Origin: Parasponia andersonii
Taxonomy: Eukaryota; Streptophyta; Magnoliopsida; Rosales; Cannabaceae
Reading direction: 5' to 3'
Assembly: GCA_002914805.1 (NCBI GenBank)
Contig: JXTB01000119.1
Span: 793,060 to 857,059, forward strand
Length of the DNA: 64,000 nt
Numbering within the stretch: position 1 is the stretch's first letter; each line of letters begins with the position of its first letter. Under the pieces are notes generated by a model that worked only from the letters and a program-made list of their open reading frames with translations, was not told the origin of the DNA and ran no database searches. Below, one piece after another: positions 1-12,619 of this stretch. A program made the position numbers and the translations under genes.

Positions 1-1900
1 TATATATACATCGTTAATCATTATTGATTAAAATTCAATGGATAAACGGTCATACATACTGCATACCCTAGAAGATTTAGGCTTGTCACGCTTGTAGTTT
101 TGGCTTTGCTGTAGCCTGTAAACTTAGGCACGCTATATGTCCACGCATGCTTAGATATAACTATAAGCTATCCTAAGCTATAGTACTTTGGCTGTTGAAA
201 AGATTGAAGCTGGTCATGCGCGTATCATTTCTAATCCTCAAAGAAGAAAAAAGTGACTCGTATTGAAACTCAAACAAAAATAACCTCTCCTATAATATAT
301 TAAATCATTTGATTGGAGAGCCGAAACACGCCAGAGCAGCAATATGTCGTTTGAAAAATTATTTCCTTCTCTGATCTCTCCTTCCTTGGGATTATTTAAT
401 TGATCTTAGATTATTGTTGTTCATAAGCTTAATCTCTTGTTCTTTGTTCGGTATAAGAAAAATATTGCTATAAAGAATTTATTGTACCAAGCTAGCACTA
501 CATATTATAGATGGTGACCGCATATTTTAAAATTTGTATGTTAGAGTTCGTAACTCGAATTCTATTTGCCTTGGTCTGAAAACTTCGTGGTGCGACATAT
601 GTGGCTTATATATATTTTAGGGTTTTTGAAATTATATATATTTTAGGCTCGATCGTGTAAAACTTATCTTCTGTACCTTATTTTTCGACATGATGAAATT
701 TCTTCCTCTGTCAGTAATTTTTCCAGATTAGGGTTTTCCACTTAAATCTGTGTGTTTTTGTTTTTCATTTTTTTGTCAATTATCGTTCGGTAATTCTTAA
801 TATTGTATATGTAAGTTTCACATTCGCTAATAATCACTACAAACGCCTATTATTGCTTGTCTATGGTAAATATTAAAAAGAAATAAAATAAATGTCATAC
901 CATATTGAGTAACATTACTTTGGATGATATATCTTTTCTTTTTATTTTGTTTAATTTAAAAAAAAAAAAAAGAACAACTCGCGTACGTAATATGCAATCT
1001 TATCATTTTTATGACATATGGCCATCAATGTGATCTCGCAAAAAGCTTGGAAATAGAGAATTAAGAATTCAAGAAAAAGAAGAAAATAATTAAAACCCTG
1101 GCCGGCAGCTAGTAGGATCAATTGCATTATGGAGGAATGACATTTTAAATCTGGGCCACCTGACAGTTCATATACATACGGTCCTCCTTTTGTTTATGTC
1201 TTCTTTTGTACTTTTATCTTTTCCATTCTTTTTCCTGGCAGGATATTTGACCACCAGAGTCACAGTGGACATGTAAAATCACTTGGCACAATATATATAT
1301 TTTAACATTACTATATAAGAATTAAGTACATCAATTGATTAGTACTTATGCCATGCATTATGCTTAATTCTTGTTTGCCATTTGCACTAACTTCAGGGGA
1401 CTCAAAAACTCAACCATTAATTATGCTTTTAATAGAGGGAATCCTTAAAAAAAAAAAAAAAAAAGAAAGATAGAGGGAAACACATAAATAAATCAACCGA
1501 ATTGTTTATGCATGTACGAAAGCTACAAGATTGAACTCAACAACTCCCCCTCTCTTGCTGAGACTAAACAAAAAAGAAAACAGTCCTCTCTAATAAGTAA
1601 TAACAAATACAATCGGTGCAAAGTTCTTTGAGTAAGCACATGCAATACCCATATAAAGTCAGAACAACTAATCCCAAATTTGTTCTAAATTAATATAGAT
1701 TAGTACATAATTCAAACCATACCCAAGAGAAGTTGTCAGTTGTCTATTTTAGGCTGACCCACCAATAATAAACTCGGTATTATCTTCAATGGATGTAATG
1801 TAGACAGTAGACTCTTTGCCAAGTGATAGTGGATTATAAAACTATATTCCTTAATTTTGATAACCACGTAATACTAATAAACAATAATAATTATGATAAA
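1..1900. other. Intergenic, no gene seen
   Basis: AT-rich sequence with no recognisable coding region or RNA gene on either strand. It carries poly(A) tracts near 958-972 and 1446-1463 and scattered TA runs. It leads into the upstream region of the gibberellin oxidase gene. Confidence 0.6.
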
Positions 1901-1945
1901 ATAGGGTAAAATTACGAGGTGGGGACAAACGACAAAGAGTGGGTG

Positions 1946-1951
1946 CACGTG
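1946..1951 (+). promoter_or_regulatory. G-box (CACGTG) upstream of the GA 2-oxidase gene
   Basis: A CACGTG core sits about 820 bases before the start codon, and an AGTCAAC W-box-like word follows near 1972. bHLH and bZIP factors bind G-boxes in plants. That this one controls the gene is inference from position only. Confidence 0.3.
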
Positions 1952-2589
1952 TGTGGAGTCAAAGCTGAAAGAGTCAACATACGCGCAAAGTGAAATTGGG
2001 TAAACGGTGGAACGAATATTTTGATCATACGGGCCACGCTTTTAAAAAGGCTTTTGGTAACAAAATCCAATCCAAAGGGGACAAACAGCCGCTACCAGCC
2101 TGGCCCCCCCGACCCTAACTCTCTCTTACCAGTTAACCCCTCTGTAATTCTCGCTTCTCAGCTTTCAACTTTCAACCTTCCACCTTCTCTTCGGTTTGAC
2201 CAAAATTTGATAACTATATATATATATATTATATTTACAATTAACGAAACAGATCAAACCTTCCTAGTTCCCATTCGTGCATTTCTCTCTCTCTCTCCCA
2301 CTCGCCAAAACAAGAGCGTGAGATATGAATTACTTATTAAAAAAATATCTTTTCTTTTCTCACTTTTCATTGGGAAAATTATATATATATATTTTTTGAC
2401 GGAAGAAAATGTTTTTTTTTTTGGTATGTCCATTTATTGAAGTGACTTTGTGCCGCATACGAGGTCCACGTCTCACGTCTCCTAAACTTGCAATACTCTT
2501 GTTTTTGGTCCCCCCCCTCCTTTCTTCCCGCTATACCTTAGCATGAAAAATAATAATTGTACTTTTTTTTTTTTTTCTTCTCTCTCTAA

Positions 2590-2768
2590 CTTTGTGTCTC
2601 TTATATATATATATATATATGTAATAGCACCGCCAAGGCCATAACCATGTCCAATATTGCCACCTGACTCCAAAGTCTCCAAACTCAAATTCTCTTCTCT
2701 TCTTCATTCTTGTTGATACTATTCACTTTCTTTCTCAATTTCTCTCTTGACCCGATTCAATTGACAGA
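2590..2768 (+). promoter_or_regulatory. Probable core promoter and leader of the GA 2-oxidase gene
   Basis: A (TA)n run near 2602-2620 could act as a TATA element. It is followed by a pyrimidine-rich stretch (TTCTCTTCTCTTCTTC near 2690-2706) typical of plant 5' leaders, then the start codon at 2769. The transcription start is not resolved. Confidence 0.35.
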
Positions 2769-5700
2769 ATGGGAGTTCCACCAGTAGTACGGACCAAGAA
2801 AACAAAGGCGGTTGGGATTCCGATCATTGACATGTCAAGCGACGAGTCAGTGCTTCCGGAATCGATAGTCAGAGCATGTGAGCAATATGGTTTCTTCAAG
2901 GTGGTCAACCATGGTGTGTCCAAACAAGTCATTTCTAGATTGGAAGAGGAAGGGAATGGCTTTTTCGCCAAGCCCGCCGCCGAGAAAAGACAAGCCGGAC
3001 CGCCTACTCCTTTCGGGTATGGCAGCAAAAACATTGGCCCAAATGGCGACATAGGCGAGCTCGAGTACCTACTCCTTCATACGAATCCTCTCTCCATTTC
3101 TGACAGATCCAAATCCATCTCCAATGACCCAATAAAATTCAGGTACTATTAAGTTCAATGTGATAGTAATATATTTGTGTTCTCTTGTTCTTCATATTGT
3201 TCACTCTTTGATTTTATTATTTTTATGTTATAACATTACCACATGGTGTAGATGACTTTAGGTTCATCCGTAGTTTGTGGCGTGTCTGATTAATTTTAGT
3301 TTTTTCTTGTTTTGGTTTTTTCTGTTGTTTAGTATTGCTCATTATAGTAAGACTTGGACGTGGTGTGCAAAGTGAAGACTTGGGTATTCATTAGACTTTA
3401 TCTAAAAAGGGAGGAATTAATATTGTTTATATTTTAAATCGGTGGAAAATTAAAGATTGGTCAGCATTAGTGCTTGGTATCCGATATAGAAAAAAGATTA
3501 ATAAATTTTGGAAAAATAATTGGTGGAAAACATTGTTTAATATTTTATATTTAATGCTAATTGGTATCCTAGAAAATGACATCTTTCCTTTATGGAAAAA
3601 GAATAGAATAAACAAATAAACGTAGCTATAGGAAAATAGTTTAATAAACTGACGAGGATTCTAAAGTTCAATGGTCTACCTTATGTCGATCATCGTTCTT
3701 TATTTAATAAAGAGTATTCAATTTGTGTCAGTGTTTTCATTTCATATTTGATATAAGCTGCTACGTGATATAAACAATTGTGGACCTTTGAATTAGTTGC
3801 AGGGCACTCTTTCATGACCTGTTCAAGGGCTCCATGACCTTGTGACCTTCATGCACACTCTTTCTATTTTTGAGGTTCAATTCCACCACCTTATCAAAGC
3901 CATTGAGCTAGACCGCTCTAAATCACTGTCATTCATATTTTAGGGAAAAGAAAATGAAAAAGAAGAAGAAGGTAAGTTGATAAGTGATAAGTTTCTAATT
4001 TGGGGTTCAAATAGTAACACGTGCAACCCTATTAGATGAGTTTGAGCTAGCCCCGGATGGCCTGCCAATTCTTTTTTTTTTTTTCACATAATAATACACA
4101 AAAGTCATTATGGGGAGGAGGAGAGAAAGAGTACTACTACTACTTTAATTGCCCTTTTATTGTCAACCACTAACTATAAGTAAGTTTCAATGTGCATGTC
4201 GTGCTTACTTTCAATAATTTGAGACTTATTCCTTTAGGTTTTAGGGCTTACGCTTCTCAAAAGAGTTAAAATACTAAAATTTATTACGCTTTTCTTTTTT
4301 TTTTTTTTTTTTTTTTTTTCTCATTTTCCATTCAATTATATCTGTGTAGCTTTTTTCCTCTTTTTTCCTCTTTCAAATCGTTAACTTTTTATGTTCTGAC
4401 GAAATTGGGATTCATTTATGGCATGGGGTCAGATATATTCTATATATATGATCTAGTAATTGTAATATGTGATGCGAAGTGGAACATTAAAGTTATCGAC
4501 AAGACCGCTCGGATCTTGCATGAGTTGACACAGTCAAAACCCATAAACTGTTATGGGAAAAATAATAAAAATGAAAAGAGAAATTAATTATGTACAGCAG
4601 ATAGATATTCTGAAGTAGAATTGGACCCATGTTGAACTGGATGACTCCCATTTTCCGTGTATGAATATAATTAGCGAGTAAGTGACCATGCCATTATGTG
4701 CCTTTAGAAAATTAACCTTTGATAATATTTCATAAGCAGTGACATACGACATGAAAAATGTCACATTATACTAGAAATCAGTTACCTCGAATTCAAATCA
4801 CAAAAAGTAAAGCATCTGTTTATTTTGTATAATAAATTCGAGAAAAACAAGAAAAGTAATAGCGTTTAACTTTAGTTAATTAATGAGGGTTATATTTCTT
4901 TTCATAAATGTGTACATTTATAGTAGTATCTACTATCAAGGGCACTTATTAATAATTGATGGTTTATCATTATTATTATTTTTTTTTCAGCTGTGTAGTG
5001 AATGATTACATAGAAGCAGTAAGGGAATTGGCTTGTGAGATTCTTGATCTGGTAGGAGAGGGTCTATGGATCTCGGATAAGTTCAGCTTTAGTAGGCTAA
5101 TCAGAGACGTCCAAAGTGATTCACTCCTCAGGCTCAATCACTATCCACCTGTTAAGGAGCGGGACCCATCTTTCAAGCAGCTTCATCAGTACCCAACAGG
5201 TGCGAGTAATCCTGTTGGCTTTGGAGAGCATTCTGACCCTCAGATCTTGACCATCTTAAGATCCAATGACGTGGCAGGCCTTCAGATCTCTTTGCATGAT
5301 AATGGCTTGTGGGTCCCTGTTCCTCCGGACCCCAAAAACTTCTATGTGTTCGTTGGTGATGCATTACAGGTAATCGGTTGAACATGGTTTTTATATGTTT
5401 AGCAATTCGCATGTTTCATCATCATCTTTGTTATTATTGTCATAATTAAAAAAGTTGAATCATAACTCTAAACAGGTTACTTTTTTCCATAAATAAAGTG
5501 AGAAATATATATACATGAAGAAACGTCTAAATTTTTTTTAATATTAAAATTCCATTAAAAAAATTGATGATTTTATATTTTTGAAAAATTGAAGGCTTTG
5601 ACGAATGGGAGGCTTAGGAGTGTGAGACATAGAGCACTAGTTAACACGGTAAAACCAAGAATGTCAATGGTGTACTTTGGGGCACCACCACTGAATGCAT

Positions 5701-5891
5701 GGATCTCTCCACTTCCTGAGTTGGTCTCGGCGGAGAAGCCCAATCAATACAAGCCCTTTACTTGGGCCCAGTACAAGAAAGCTGCATACTCTCTCCGCCT
5801 TGGGGATTCTCGTCTTAATCTTTTCAAGATTAATAATTCGGATATATTACCTTCAAGTACTCCTGGACTACTAGTACTTCGTGAAAATTAA
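2769..5891 (+). CDS. GA2ox: Gibberellin 2-beta-dioxygenase (GA 2-oxidase), three exons
   Basis: The product is a 2-oxoglutarate/Fe(II)-dependent oxygenase that inactivates bioactive C19 gibberellins and their precursors by 2-beta-hydroxylation in the cytosol. Exons are 2769-3142, 4991-5369 and 5595-5891. Their lengths (374+379+297) sum to 1050 bases, giving 349 residues, a normal family length. All junctions are GT/AG. The N-terminal DIOX_N region includes [10 protein letters not shown] near residue 42 and [10 protein letters not shown] near 77. Exon 2 carries NHYPP (174-178) and the iron ligands H205 and D207 in GFGEHSDPQ. Exon 3 carries the third ligand H263 in SVRHR and the 2-oxoglutarate-binding R273/S275 in RMSMVYF. 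The exon layout and the FGYG and [11 protein letters not shown] motifs point to the C19 class rather than GA20 or GA3 oxidase. No break was found, so the gene looks functional. Confidence 0.93.
3143..4990 (+). other. Intron 1 of the GA 2-oxidase gene
   Basis: A long intron of 1848 bases, with donor GTACTATT and an acceptor after a T-rich tract ending in TTTTTTCAG. It splits a serine codon (AG|C). It holds a T-run near 4291-4319. I see no gene or clear transposon in it. Confidence 0.85.
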
Positions 5892-7858
5892 TAATCATCA
5901 TTCATAATTGCATTGTACGTAGGGAGGAGCAATTACTTACGTAATTGTATATAGGCCACATGTTGAAAAGTCCATGATTGCCTCTCAATCTGGGGACGAT
6001 ATTTTTTGTTTCAAAGGCTTTTTTTTTTACATAGGTTGTAGGTACGTATTTGTAAGTTTAGAATATGGTTAATTAGTTGTATGTATGTACGAGAACTGAT
6101 ATGTACTGGGTGGAAAATATTAACTGTAATACTATAGTATATTTTCTTATAAAGTCGATCAAAAATTATTTGGTGATACTCAAACAGACTCGGGCACTAG
6201 GCCGGCCATTATATTTCCATAATTTCTCGAGTTCAGAAGTATTCAACTTATAAAAACATGGCATATTCATTATGTTAATATTGCATGTCATCAATAACAT
6301 TGTGTCAATTAAGTAGTACTTTCTGTTCTCCTGCAGGGCACGTGTTGGGCCGCTTGGCTATCGGTTCAGTTAGGTATATAAATATAGCGAAGAAAATTAC
6401 ATTGTACCAACGACTCAGCTCTATGAAGAGGTCCATATCATTGAATTGGTGCGTTGTCACAATCGTTTGTCCAGTCTTGTTTCACTATTTCAGTTCCACT
6501 TGAAGCAGACGAATTATAAGTACATTTTAGCTATGGTCTAAAATATAGATATTCCACCTTGGTTTTTTTTACCAAACACTGATTGGAAATAGAAATAGCA
6601 ATGTATATATAAGGAAAGTCATTTAAAGATCACCCTTACTTTTTTTTTTGAAAGCAGATCACCCATTAAAGTAGAGATAAAATGTGGATTATTTGTGCGA
6701 ATTCAACCTCACCAAACCATACGGAAAACAAGATAAAAGTCACGGTTTTCCTATCAGACATAGAGTTTTTATTATTGTGTTAGGTGCGGCAAATTTTGAA
6801 TAACTCTTGTTAGGTGTGAAAATCGTGACAATAACCCGAAAACAAGATTATGCCAACTTTAGGCAATGTCAAATATTCTAGTCATGAACTTACTTCTCAT
6901 AATTGGGTAAATATTAATTAATTGAGTTTGAATAGTTAATCCATTTATTGCTTGGTAAAAAGTCTGAAACCCCACATTAATGCATGTCTCTTTCAAATAT
7001 ATATATGTAGCTGTCATGGTGATCTTATTATCAACATTATCACGATGGCGAACTTCAATAAATGAGAGAATATTATTCACACATTTTTAGATAATGATTG
7101 GAACATTAAAATTTATCATCTATTTTAATTATTATTTTATTTAAAATAAATTACATTATATAAAATTTAATTATCGAAATAGATAATAAATTTTTAGTGT
7201 AAATTTTTAGCGTTTCTAGCATTATTTTTTTTTATCGTGCACGCATGCACAGGATCACGACAGTGCCTTCTTAGATTTTTTTTTTGAAAAATTATTACTA
7301 ATATTGTTATTATTTGGAAAAAAAAAATAAGAGTAGAAACCTGCGTCACATTAATTAGAAAATATAATACCATTATTACTCATGATGTCGTACGCCGTCT
7401 AATTTGAAAGTTGAATAAATTACTCATGATCTACAAATTTTGCAAAAGCAATATTGAAATGGTCTCCGTGGCTGATCTTGTTGATTCACCCCCTCATATA
7501 AAAAAGGTTGTTTAACGAACTTATTGACTCATGCAGTGACGATGAAAAGGCTGATAGCCAACTCCAGTGCCTTGGAGAAGGAAATTATATGGCAAGAATT
7601 GCGTGATATACTGTACATAAGTAGCAGTACTATACATGACTTTAACGTACAAACTATATGTTTCTTGTGACCAAAATTGTTTTGCATGAAGCATCTACTT
7701 CTCTAAATTTCCAACTATATACTCTCACAAACAAACTGAATTTGAACCAAAAAGTAATGTCAACCATTCAAAATCAAATACATATATATACATATGAATA
7801 TGTATAAATGAATATCTACTTGATTTGAAGCTAGGCTAGCTAGCGCTCTAGGAAGCGC
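5892..7858. other. Intergenic: 3' flank of the GA 2-oxidase gene and spacer
   Basis: The first 200-300 bases probably hold the 3' untranslated region. A 72-codon open frame at 6285-6503 has no recognisable family or coding character. The rest is AT-rich with no supported feature. Confidence 0.5.
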
Positions 7859-8146
7859 ATGCATATGCATATGGCTTCGCTTGTGTTGTTTTTGGGTGCT
7901 GTTCTAATGCGACTCCACGGTGATAATGATGAGGGTTGGCAAAGTGGTGATCAGATCACGTCAAGTACAGAGGCCGATGGTCACTACTACTACTACTACT
8001 CCAATTACAGCTGTAGTACTAATCCTTATAATGGGGAGGCCATACTCATCTCCGCCGATGATTTTGTTTCGGGAATTCGAAGCCAGCTGGACGATTTTCA
8101 AATTAACAACTGGAAAATAGCTGACTACTCTTGCCTTTGGTCCTAA
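7859..8146 (+). CDS. Small ORF, possible secreted peptide, family unknown
   Basis: An open frame of 95 codons that I do not recognise. It stands out because its base composition is richer in G+C than the very AT-rich flanks. It starts with overlapping ATGs (at 7859, 7865 and 7871). The N-terminus has a short hydrophobic run (residues 6-16, MASLVLFLGAV) that could be a weak signal peptide. It is followed by an acidic and serine-rich part, a tyrosine run encoded by a TAC repeat (about residues 43-47), and a C-terminal amphipathic stretch rich in D, F and W. A second open frame overlaps it in another phase (7920-8120), so a non-coding explanation remains possible. No splice partner was identified. 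Confidence 0.3.
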   Translation: MHMHMASLVLFLGAVLMRLHGDNDEGWQSGDQITSSTEADGHYYYYYSNYSCSTNPYNGEAILISADDFVSGIRSQLDDFQINNWKIADYSCLWS

Positions 8147-8369
8147 AATTATACGCATATATCATATCTACTATTCCACTACTACTACTACTACTAGTTT
8201 GTTCATCTTAATCTCTTATCAAAATTTCAAATGTCATATATGTAACTTCATCTATGTAAGCACAATTTATATAATTCAGATTATTATCCATCTGTAATTG
8301 ATGCTAATGCCTCCCAATTTGTACTGGAAATCATATTAATTACTCATATCAATTATTAAATTGGTAACT

Positions 8370-8596
8370 ACTAATCTAATAGGTATTTTTTTTTACTTAT
8401 ATATAATTAAATTTTTTAGCCATTAGATTATTATCCAATGATAATCTAACAATTATAATAAAACACATAAAAAGACGTCTATTATTAATGTTATTTTTCT
8501 CTCTTCTTTTTTAATATAAAAAAATATGCATAAAAAACTTTTATTGACCAAAATGATACCTATGTATAAATAAAAGAAAATATCTATTAGATTGGT
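8370..8596 (+). mobile_element. MITE flanked by a TA microsatellite (copy 1)
   Basis: The left end (ACTAATCTAATAGGTATTT at 8370) and the inverted right end (ACCAATCTAATAGATATTTT read from 8596) form imperfect terminal inverted repeats of about 37 bp. The element is about 227 bp with no coding capacity, and a (TA)n run follows at 8599-8616. Related copies lie at 24229, 29440 and 57757. The pattern resembles Micron-type MITEs, which sit in TA repeats; that assignment is inference. Confidence 0.7.
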
Positions 8597-8899
8597 GCAT
8601 ATATATATATATATATCCAAATTAAGATATAAAAATTCGTGACAAGGTAAGGAATATAAATAGATCTATTATATGACCTATCTTTTTTTTCCCTGGATGA
8701 ATCAAATTGAGCTTGAAATATTTCTATAATTCTTTATTTTGTATCTATTTAGAACATATTACGACTATAATATTGGCCTATGTATTTAAATTCGAGGTTA
8801 ATATCGAGCATCTTTTCCATTGCAGCACCCTGATTTTTGTGTCGTACGTTCAGCATATTTTCTGAACACGAACGACATGTGTTTAGATGCAGCTAGCAA

Positions 8900-9640
8900 A
8901 AATTAGGAGTTCTAACGATGTTCTTCTCATTTTCAATTTGTTTAAAACAAAAAGATTTTGAAAAGAGTCAATGATATGTTGTTTTCTTTCTCAAAAAGGA
9001 GAAAAAAATGATATTTTGTTTTCTGGTAAACGACAGTAGACTTGAAATGAAAATGACATGTAGTTTTGGTGTACAAATGACAATTTACATGCTGTTTTAG
9101 CTTAAACAATTGCACATTTTTAAGAAAGAAACTATATCTATTTGGTAGTCAAGGCTACGTGAAGCTTCTATCGGCGCCATGTGGTGTTTTAGAATACAAA
9201 TTACAAAGTATACTATACAAGGGTTTTTTTCTTTCTCTTCGTTTTTTTGATATTATTATAAACGACAGTATACGGTAAACGACGACTGCTGTGTAGTTTT
9301 GGTACTCAAATGACAAACATAGTATCGCTTTCAGTTAAAGGAAAATATATTTTAAAAGAAACTTTCACGCCTAATTATATAAAGGGCAATTCATTTCTAA
9401 AATAAAACGTAAAAGACAGGAGTTTTGACAAAAAGAATATGTCGTTTTTAGAGACAATGAGCGACGTGTAGTTTTCATACATGATACTATTAGAAAAAGA
9501 CAAACTTCATCTCATTTAAATTAAAATTGTTGCAAGTTTTTTTTTTTTTAAATAAAAAGACGTGTCGTTTATTATAGAAAAATATGCTTTCAGCCTCGAT
9601 AACCACATGTCGTCTGTCTTATGTGTGTGGAGATTTTTTT
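8900..9640. repeat. Decayed repeat region with AACGACA/AATGACA words
   Basis: Between AT-rich flanks, AACGACA (9029) and AATGACA (9052, 9076) recur about every 23 bases. A longer phrase, TGTAGTTTTGGT plus CAAATGACA, appears near 9058-9082 and again near 9291-9317, with a partial match near 9468. The reverse form TGTCGTTT also occurs near 9440 and 9563. It looks like a decayed tandem or dispersed repeat related to the arrays at 13.6, 14.7 and 16.2 kb. Confidence 0.5.
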
Positions 9641-10116
9641 GTAGGAGCAATCTGGTACCCAACAACACAATCACACATGCTATGAGCTGTTAGGTAGTTT
9701 TAATTAATAAATTAAGTTTCAGATAAATTTTACTAATTTAAAGTTTAATTATAATTAATCAATTGTAAATTAATACATATCATATATGGTCCTGTAGCGT
9801 TACTTTTTTTTAAAAAAAAAGCCTTGGTTGAATATCAGTTGTATATAAAGAAACAAGAGTGATCAGGATGATCATACATTTAATTTAATTTAGTGGAAAT
9901 TAATTTATGGGGTAGCTAGATAAATTTCATGGGATATTACAAGCATTAATCGAACACATATGAATATAAATATTATTATGGTTTCGGCCGTTTTGGGCCT
10001 TCAGGCAACTTACGTGTAACAAATTTTGTCTGTCGATGTACAAATACAATATTGTACAGCCAAGTGTATGTAATAGGAAACAATTAATATTGAAGCTTAA
10101 ATCCGGTGTTGAGTAA
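9641..10116. other. Intergenic and probable 3' flank of the pectinesterase gene
   Basis: No coding region is seen. Because the pectinesterase is read leftwards and ends at 10117, the right part of this stretch probably holds its 3' untranslated region. Confidence 0.5.
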
Positions 10117-11875
10117 TTAAGGAGCAATAAGCCAAGTATCCCCTTCAACATAGTAGGTTCCTATGAAAGGTTTGGCCTCTTCGTCGGTCAACATCCGGGC
10201 CCACCGAACTCTTCCTGTCAAGTTAGCTCCCGGTCCGCTGCACTTGTATTCACCGTAATACACGTTTCTGTATACACATGTACATACAAAAATGGTCATC
10301 ATCATTAATTTTTCTTCTTTTTTCTTTTTAAAATAATAATTCTAATTAGAAAATGTACTCTAGTATATGAACTTTATATATATATATATATATATATATT
10401 AGCTTTAATTAACTAATGAGTAGTGGTACTACTTACAGATCTCTCTTTTGGTCACCCCAATCACTCCATCCTTGGGGAAGAACAATGTTATCCATGAAGG
10501 TGTAAGAGAAGACAACCCTGGAATAGTCACCCCATGCTCTTCCGAGGTACAAGTGTCCACTTCCTGTTACCACGCTATCCTTAAACGAAAACCCACTTTC
10601 CAATGATGAACTGCTCCGCTTTTGGGCAGTTATCCACGCCACCTTCTTCGCCGTTGAATTTAAATAGCACTTCTATAAATTTTACGTACATAATTGATGA
10701 CATATATATGTGTGTATATATGTATATATATAAGCCAAATTAATTTATGTAACAATATTTATAACAAATTTCCAATTAAACTAATTGCACAATATATATA
10801 TATATATGTATAATTAATCAGGTGGTCATCATCATCACCTCATAAAAGGACCTGCCGTAGCCAAAAATGAAGTCGACGGAACCTTGAATGAAACAATTAT
10901 TAAAATAGTGAAGACCCTTGTGATCGTATAGAGTGTCTTGGGTTCCATAAAAGCTGCAGTTGAAGAACGCAGCCTTGGTCCCTGATATGCGCACCGCCAC
11001 GGCTTGTCCTTTGCGGGACCCGACCTCATGTGGAGCCGTGTTCTGCATTCATTACGCATTAGTACTAATATTAATGTGTCTTATAATAATTAGTTAACTA
11101 ATTCAATCAATTAAAATACGTACATTCTCCTCCAGCTTTTACATTTTTTTAAAGTCTCCAATCAACTAATAAATTATGAGAATTTTGGGTCTATGGCTTT
11201 GAAGCTTTATGGGTATTATCTACCATATATACTGTGTACTTTATTAACTCATTTCGTCTCCTTGTCACGTGGAGTGCCAAATTTAAATGTTGTCAAGTAT
11301 AAATGTGAGTGCAACTAAGTACACTTACAGTTGAGGAACCCGTGACCATATACAACCACGATTTTGAAGCTTTTGCGCAGTAAACAGACGTTTGTTCCCT
11401 CCAAAAAGAGTGCTAATATATACTAATTAACTGAAATTCTTGTTCACATTTATATGTTAAATTTTAGTAAGGCCACTTTTTTATTTCATTATTTTAAGCG
11501 ATGAATAAAAAATATAAGAGCAAAACAAAGTGTAGTCTTTGGATAAAAGAAATAGTGTTGTGACTTCTGTGACGCTGGTCTTTTACATGTATTTATCTGA
11601 TCTGCTCGTAGCTAATTAAGTCGACTTTGAATATCATATATAGAGTTATATATGTGTGTGTATATACATATGCCCATATATGTATAAATACAATGTATGC
11701 ATATTACTATATTTACCTCAAATTTGACGTTGACGGCCACAAAATAGTTAGCTTCGACGGCAACAGTCGCACTCTGAAACGTCCTCAATGGCTTCCCATC
11801 TTTTCCAGTGGCAGATGCGGTGTCATTCCCAGTAATTGTGGGGGGATTATCAGCATCACCAAAGAACGTAATAAA
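10117..11875 (-). CDS. Pectinesterase (pectin methylesterase), 5' part lost in assembly gap
   Basis: The enzyme removes methyl groups from homogalacturonan in the cell wall (carbohydrate esterase family 8). Visible exons, in transcript order on the minus strand, are >11875-11717 (partial), 11042-10839, 10672-10437 and 10267-10117. All use GT/AG junctions, and the frame runs through all four without a stop. The catalytic motifs are present: GTQDTLYDH (exon 11042-10839) with the transition-state Q and acid/base D, GSVDFIFG with the nucleophilic D, and YLGRAWG with R and W (exon 10672-10437). The C-terminus [14 protein letters not shown] is typical. Wording such as [16 protein letters not shown] and [12 protein letters not shown] resembles plant pectinesterases without a PMEI pro-region, but the N-terminus, with any signal peptide or PMEI domain, lies in the N run or beyond. 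No defect was seen in the visible part. Confidence 0.9.
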
Positions 11876-12619
11876 NNNNNNNNNNNNNNNNNNNNNNNNN
11901 NNNNNNNNNNNNNNNNNNNNNNNNNNNNNNNNNNNNNNNNNNNNNNNNNNNNNNNNNNNNNNNNNNNNNNNNNNNNNNNNNNNNNNNNNNNNNNNNNNNN
12001 NNNNNNNNNNNNNNNNNNNNNNNNNNNNNNNNNNNNNNNNNNNNNNNNNNNNNNNNNNNNNNNNNNNNNNNNNNNNNNNNNNNNNNNNNNNNNNNNNNNN
12101 NNNNNNNNNNNNNNNNNNNNNNNNNNNNNNNNNNNNNNNNNNNNNNNNNNNNNNNNNNNNNNNNNNNNNNNNNNNNNNNNNNNNNNNNNNNNNNNNNNNN
12201 NNNNNNNNNNNNNNNNNNNNNNNNNNNNNNNNNNNNNNNNNNNNNNNNNNNNNNNNNNNNNNNNNNNNNNNNNNNNNNNNNNNNNNNNNNNNNNNNNNNN
12301 NNNNNNNNNNNNNNNNNNNNNNNNNNNNNNNNNNNNNNNNNNNNNNNNNNNNNNNNNNNNNNNNNNNNNNNNNNNNNNNNNNNNNNNNNNNNNNNNNNNN
12401 NNNNNNNNNNNNNNNNNNNNNNNNNNNNNNNNNNNNNNNNNNNNNNNNNNNNNNNNNNNNNNNNNNNNNNNNNNNNNNNNNNNNNNNNNNNNNNNNNNNN
12501 NNNNNNNNNNNNNNNNNNNNNNNNNNNNNNNNNNNNNNNNNNNNNNNNNNNNNNNNNNNNNNNNNNNNNNNNNNNNNNNNNNNNNNNNNNNNNNNNNNNN
12601 NNNNNNNNNNNNNNNNNNN
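11876..12619. other. Assembly gap (744 N)
   Basis: An unbroken run of N. It begins inside a pectinesterase exon, so that gene's upstream coding sequence and perhaps its promoter are missing. The true gap length may differ. Open frames computed across it are meaningless. Confidence 0.99.

Noticed and set aside
2021..2440. 139-codon frame upstream of the GA 2-oxidase
   Set aside because: It lies in promoter or leader sequence with TA and CT repeats, and resembles no protein.
6285..6503. 72-codon frame downstream of the GA 2-oxidase
   Set aside because: No family, no coding composition and no linked exon; left as intergenic.
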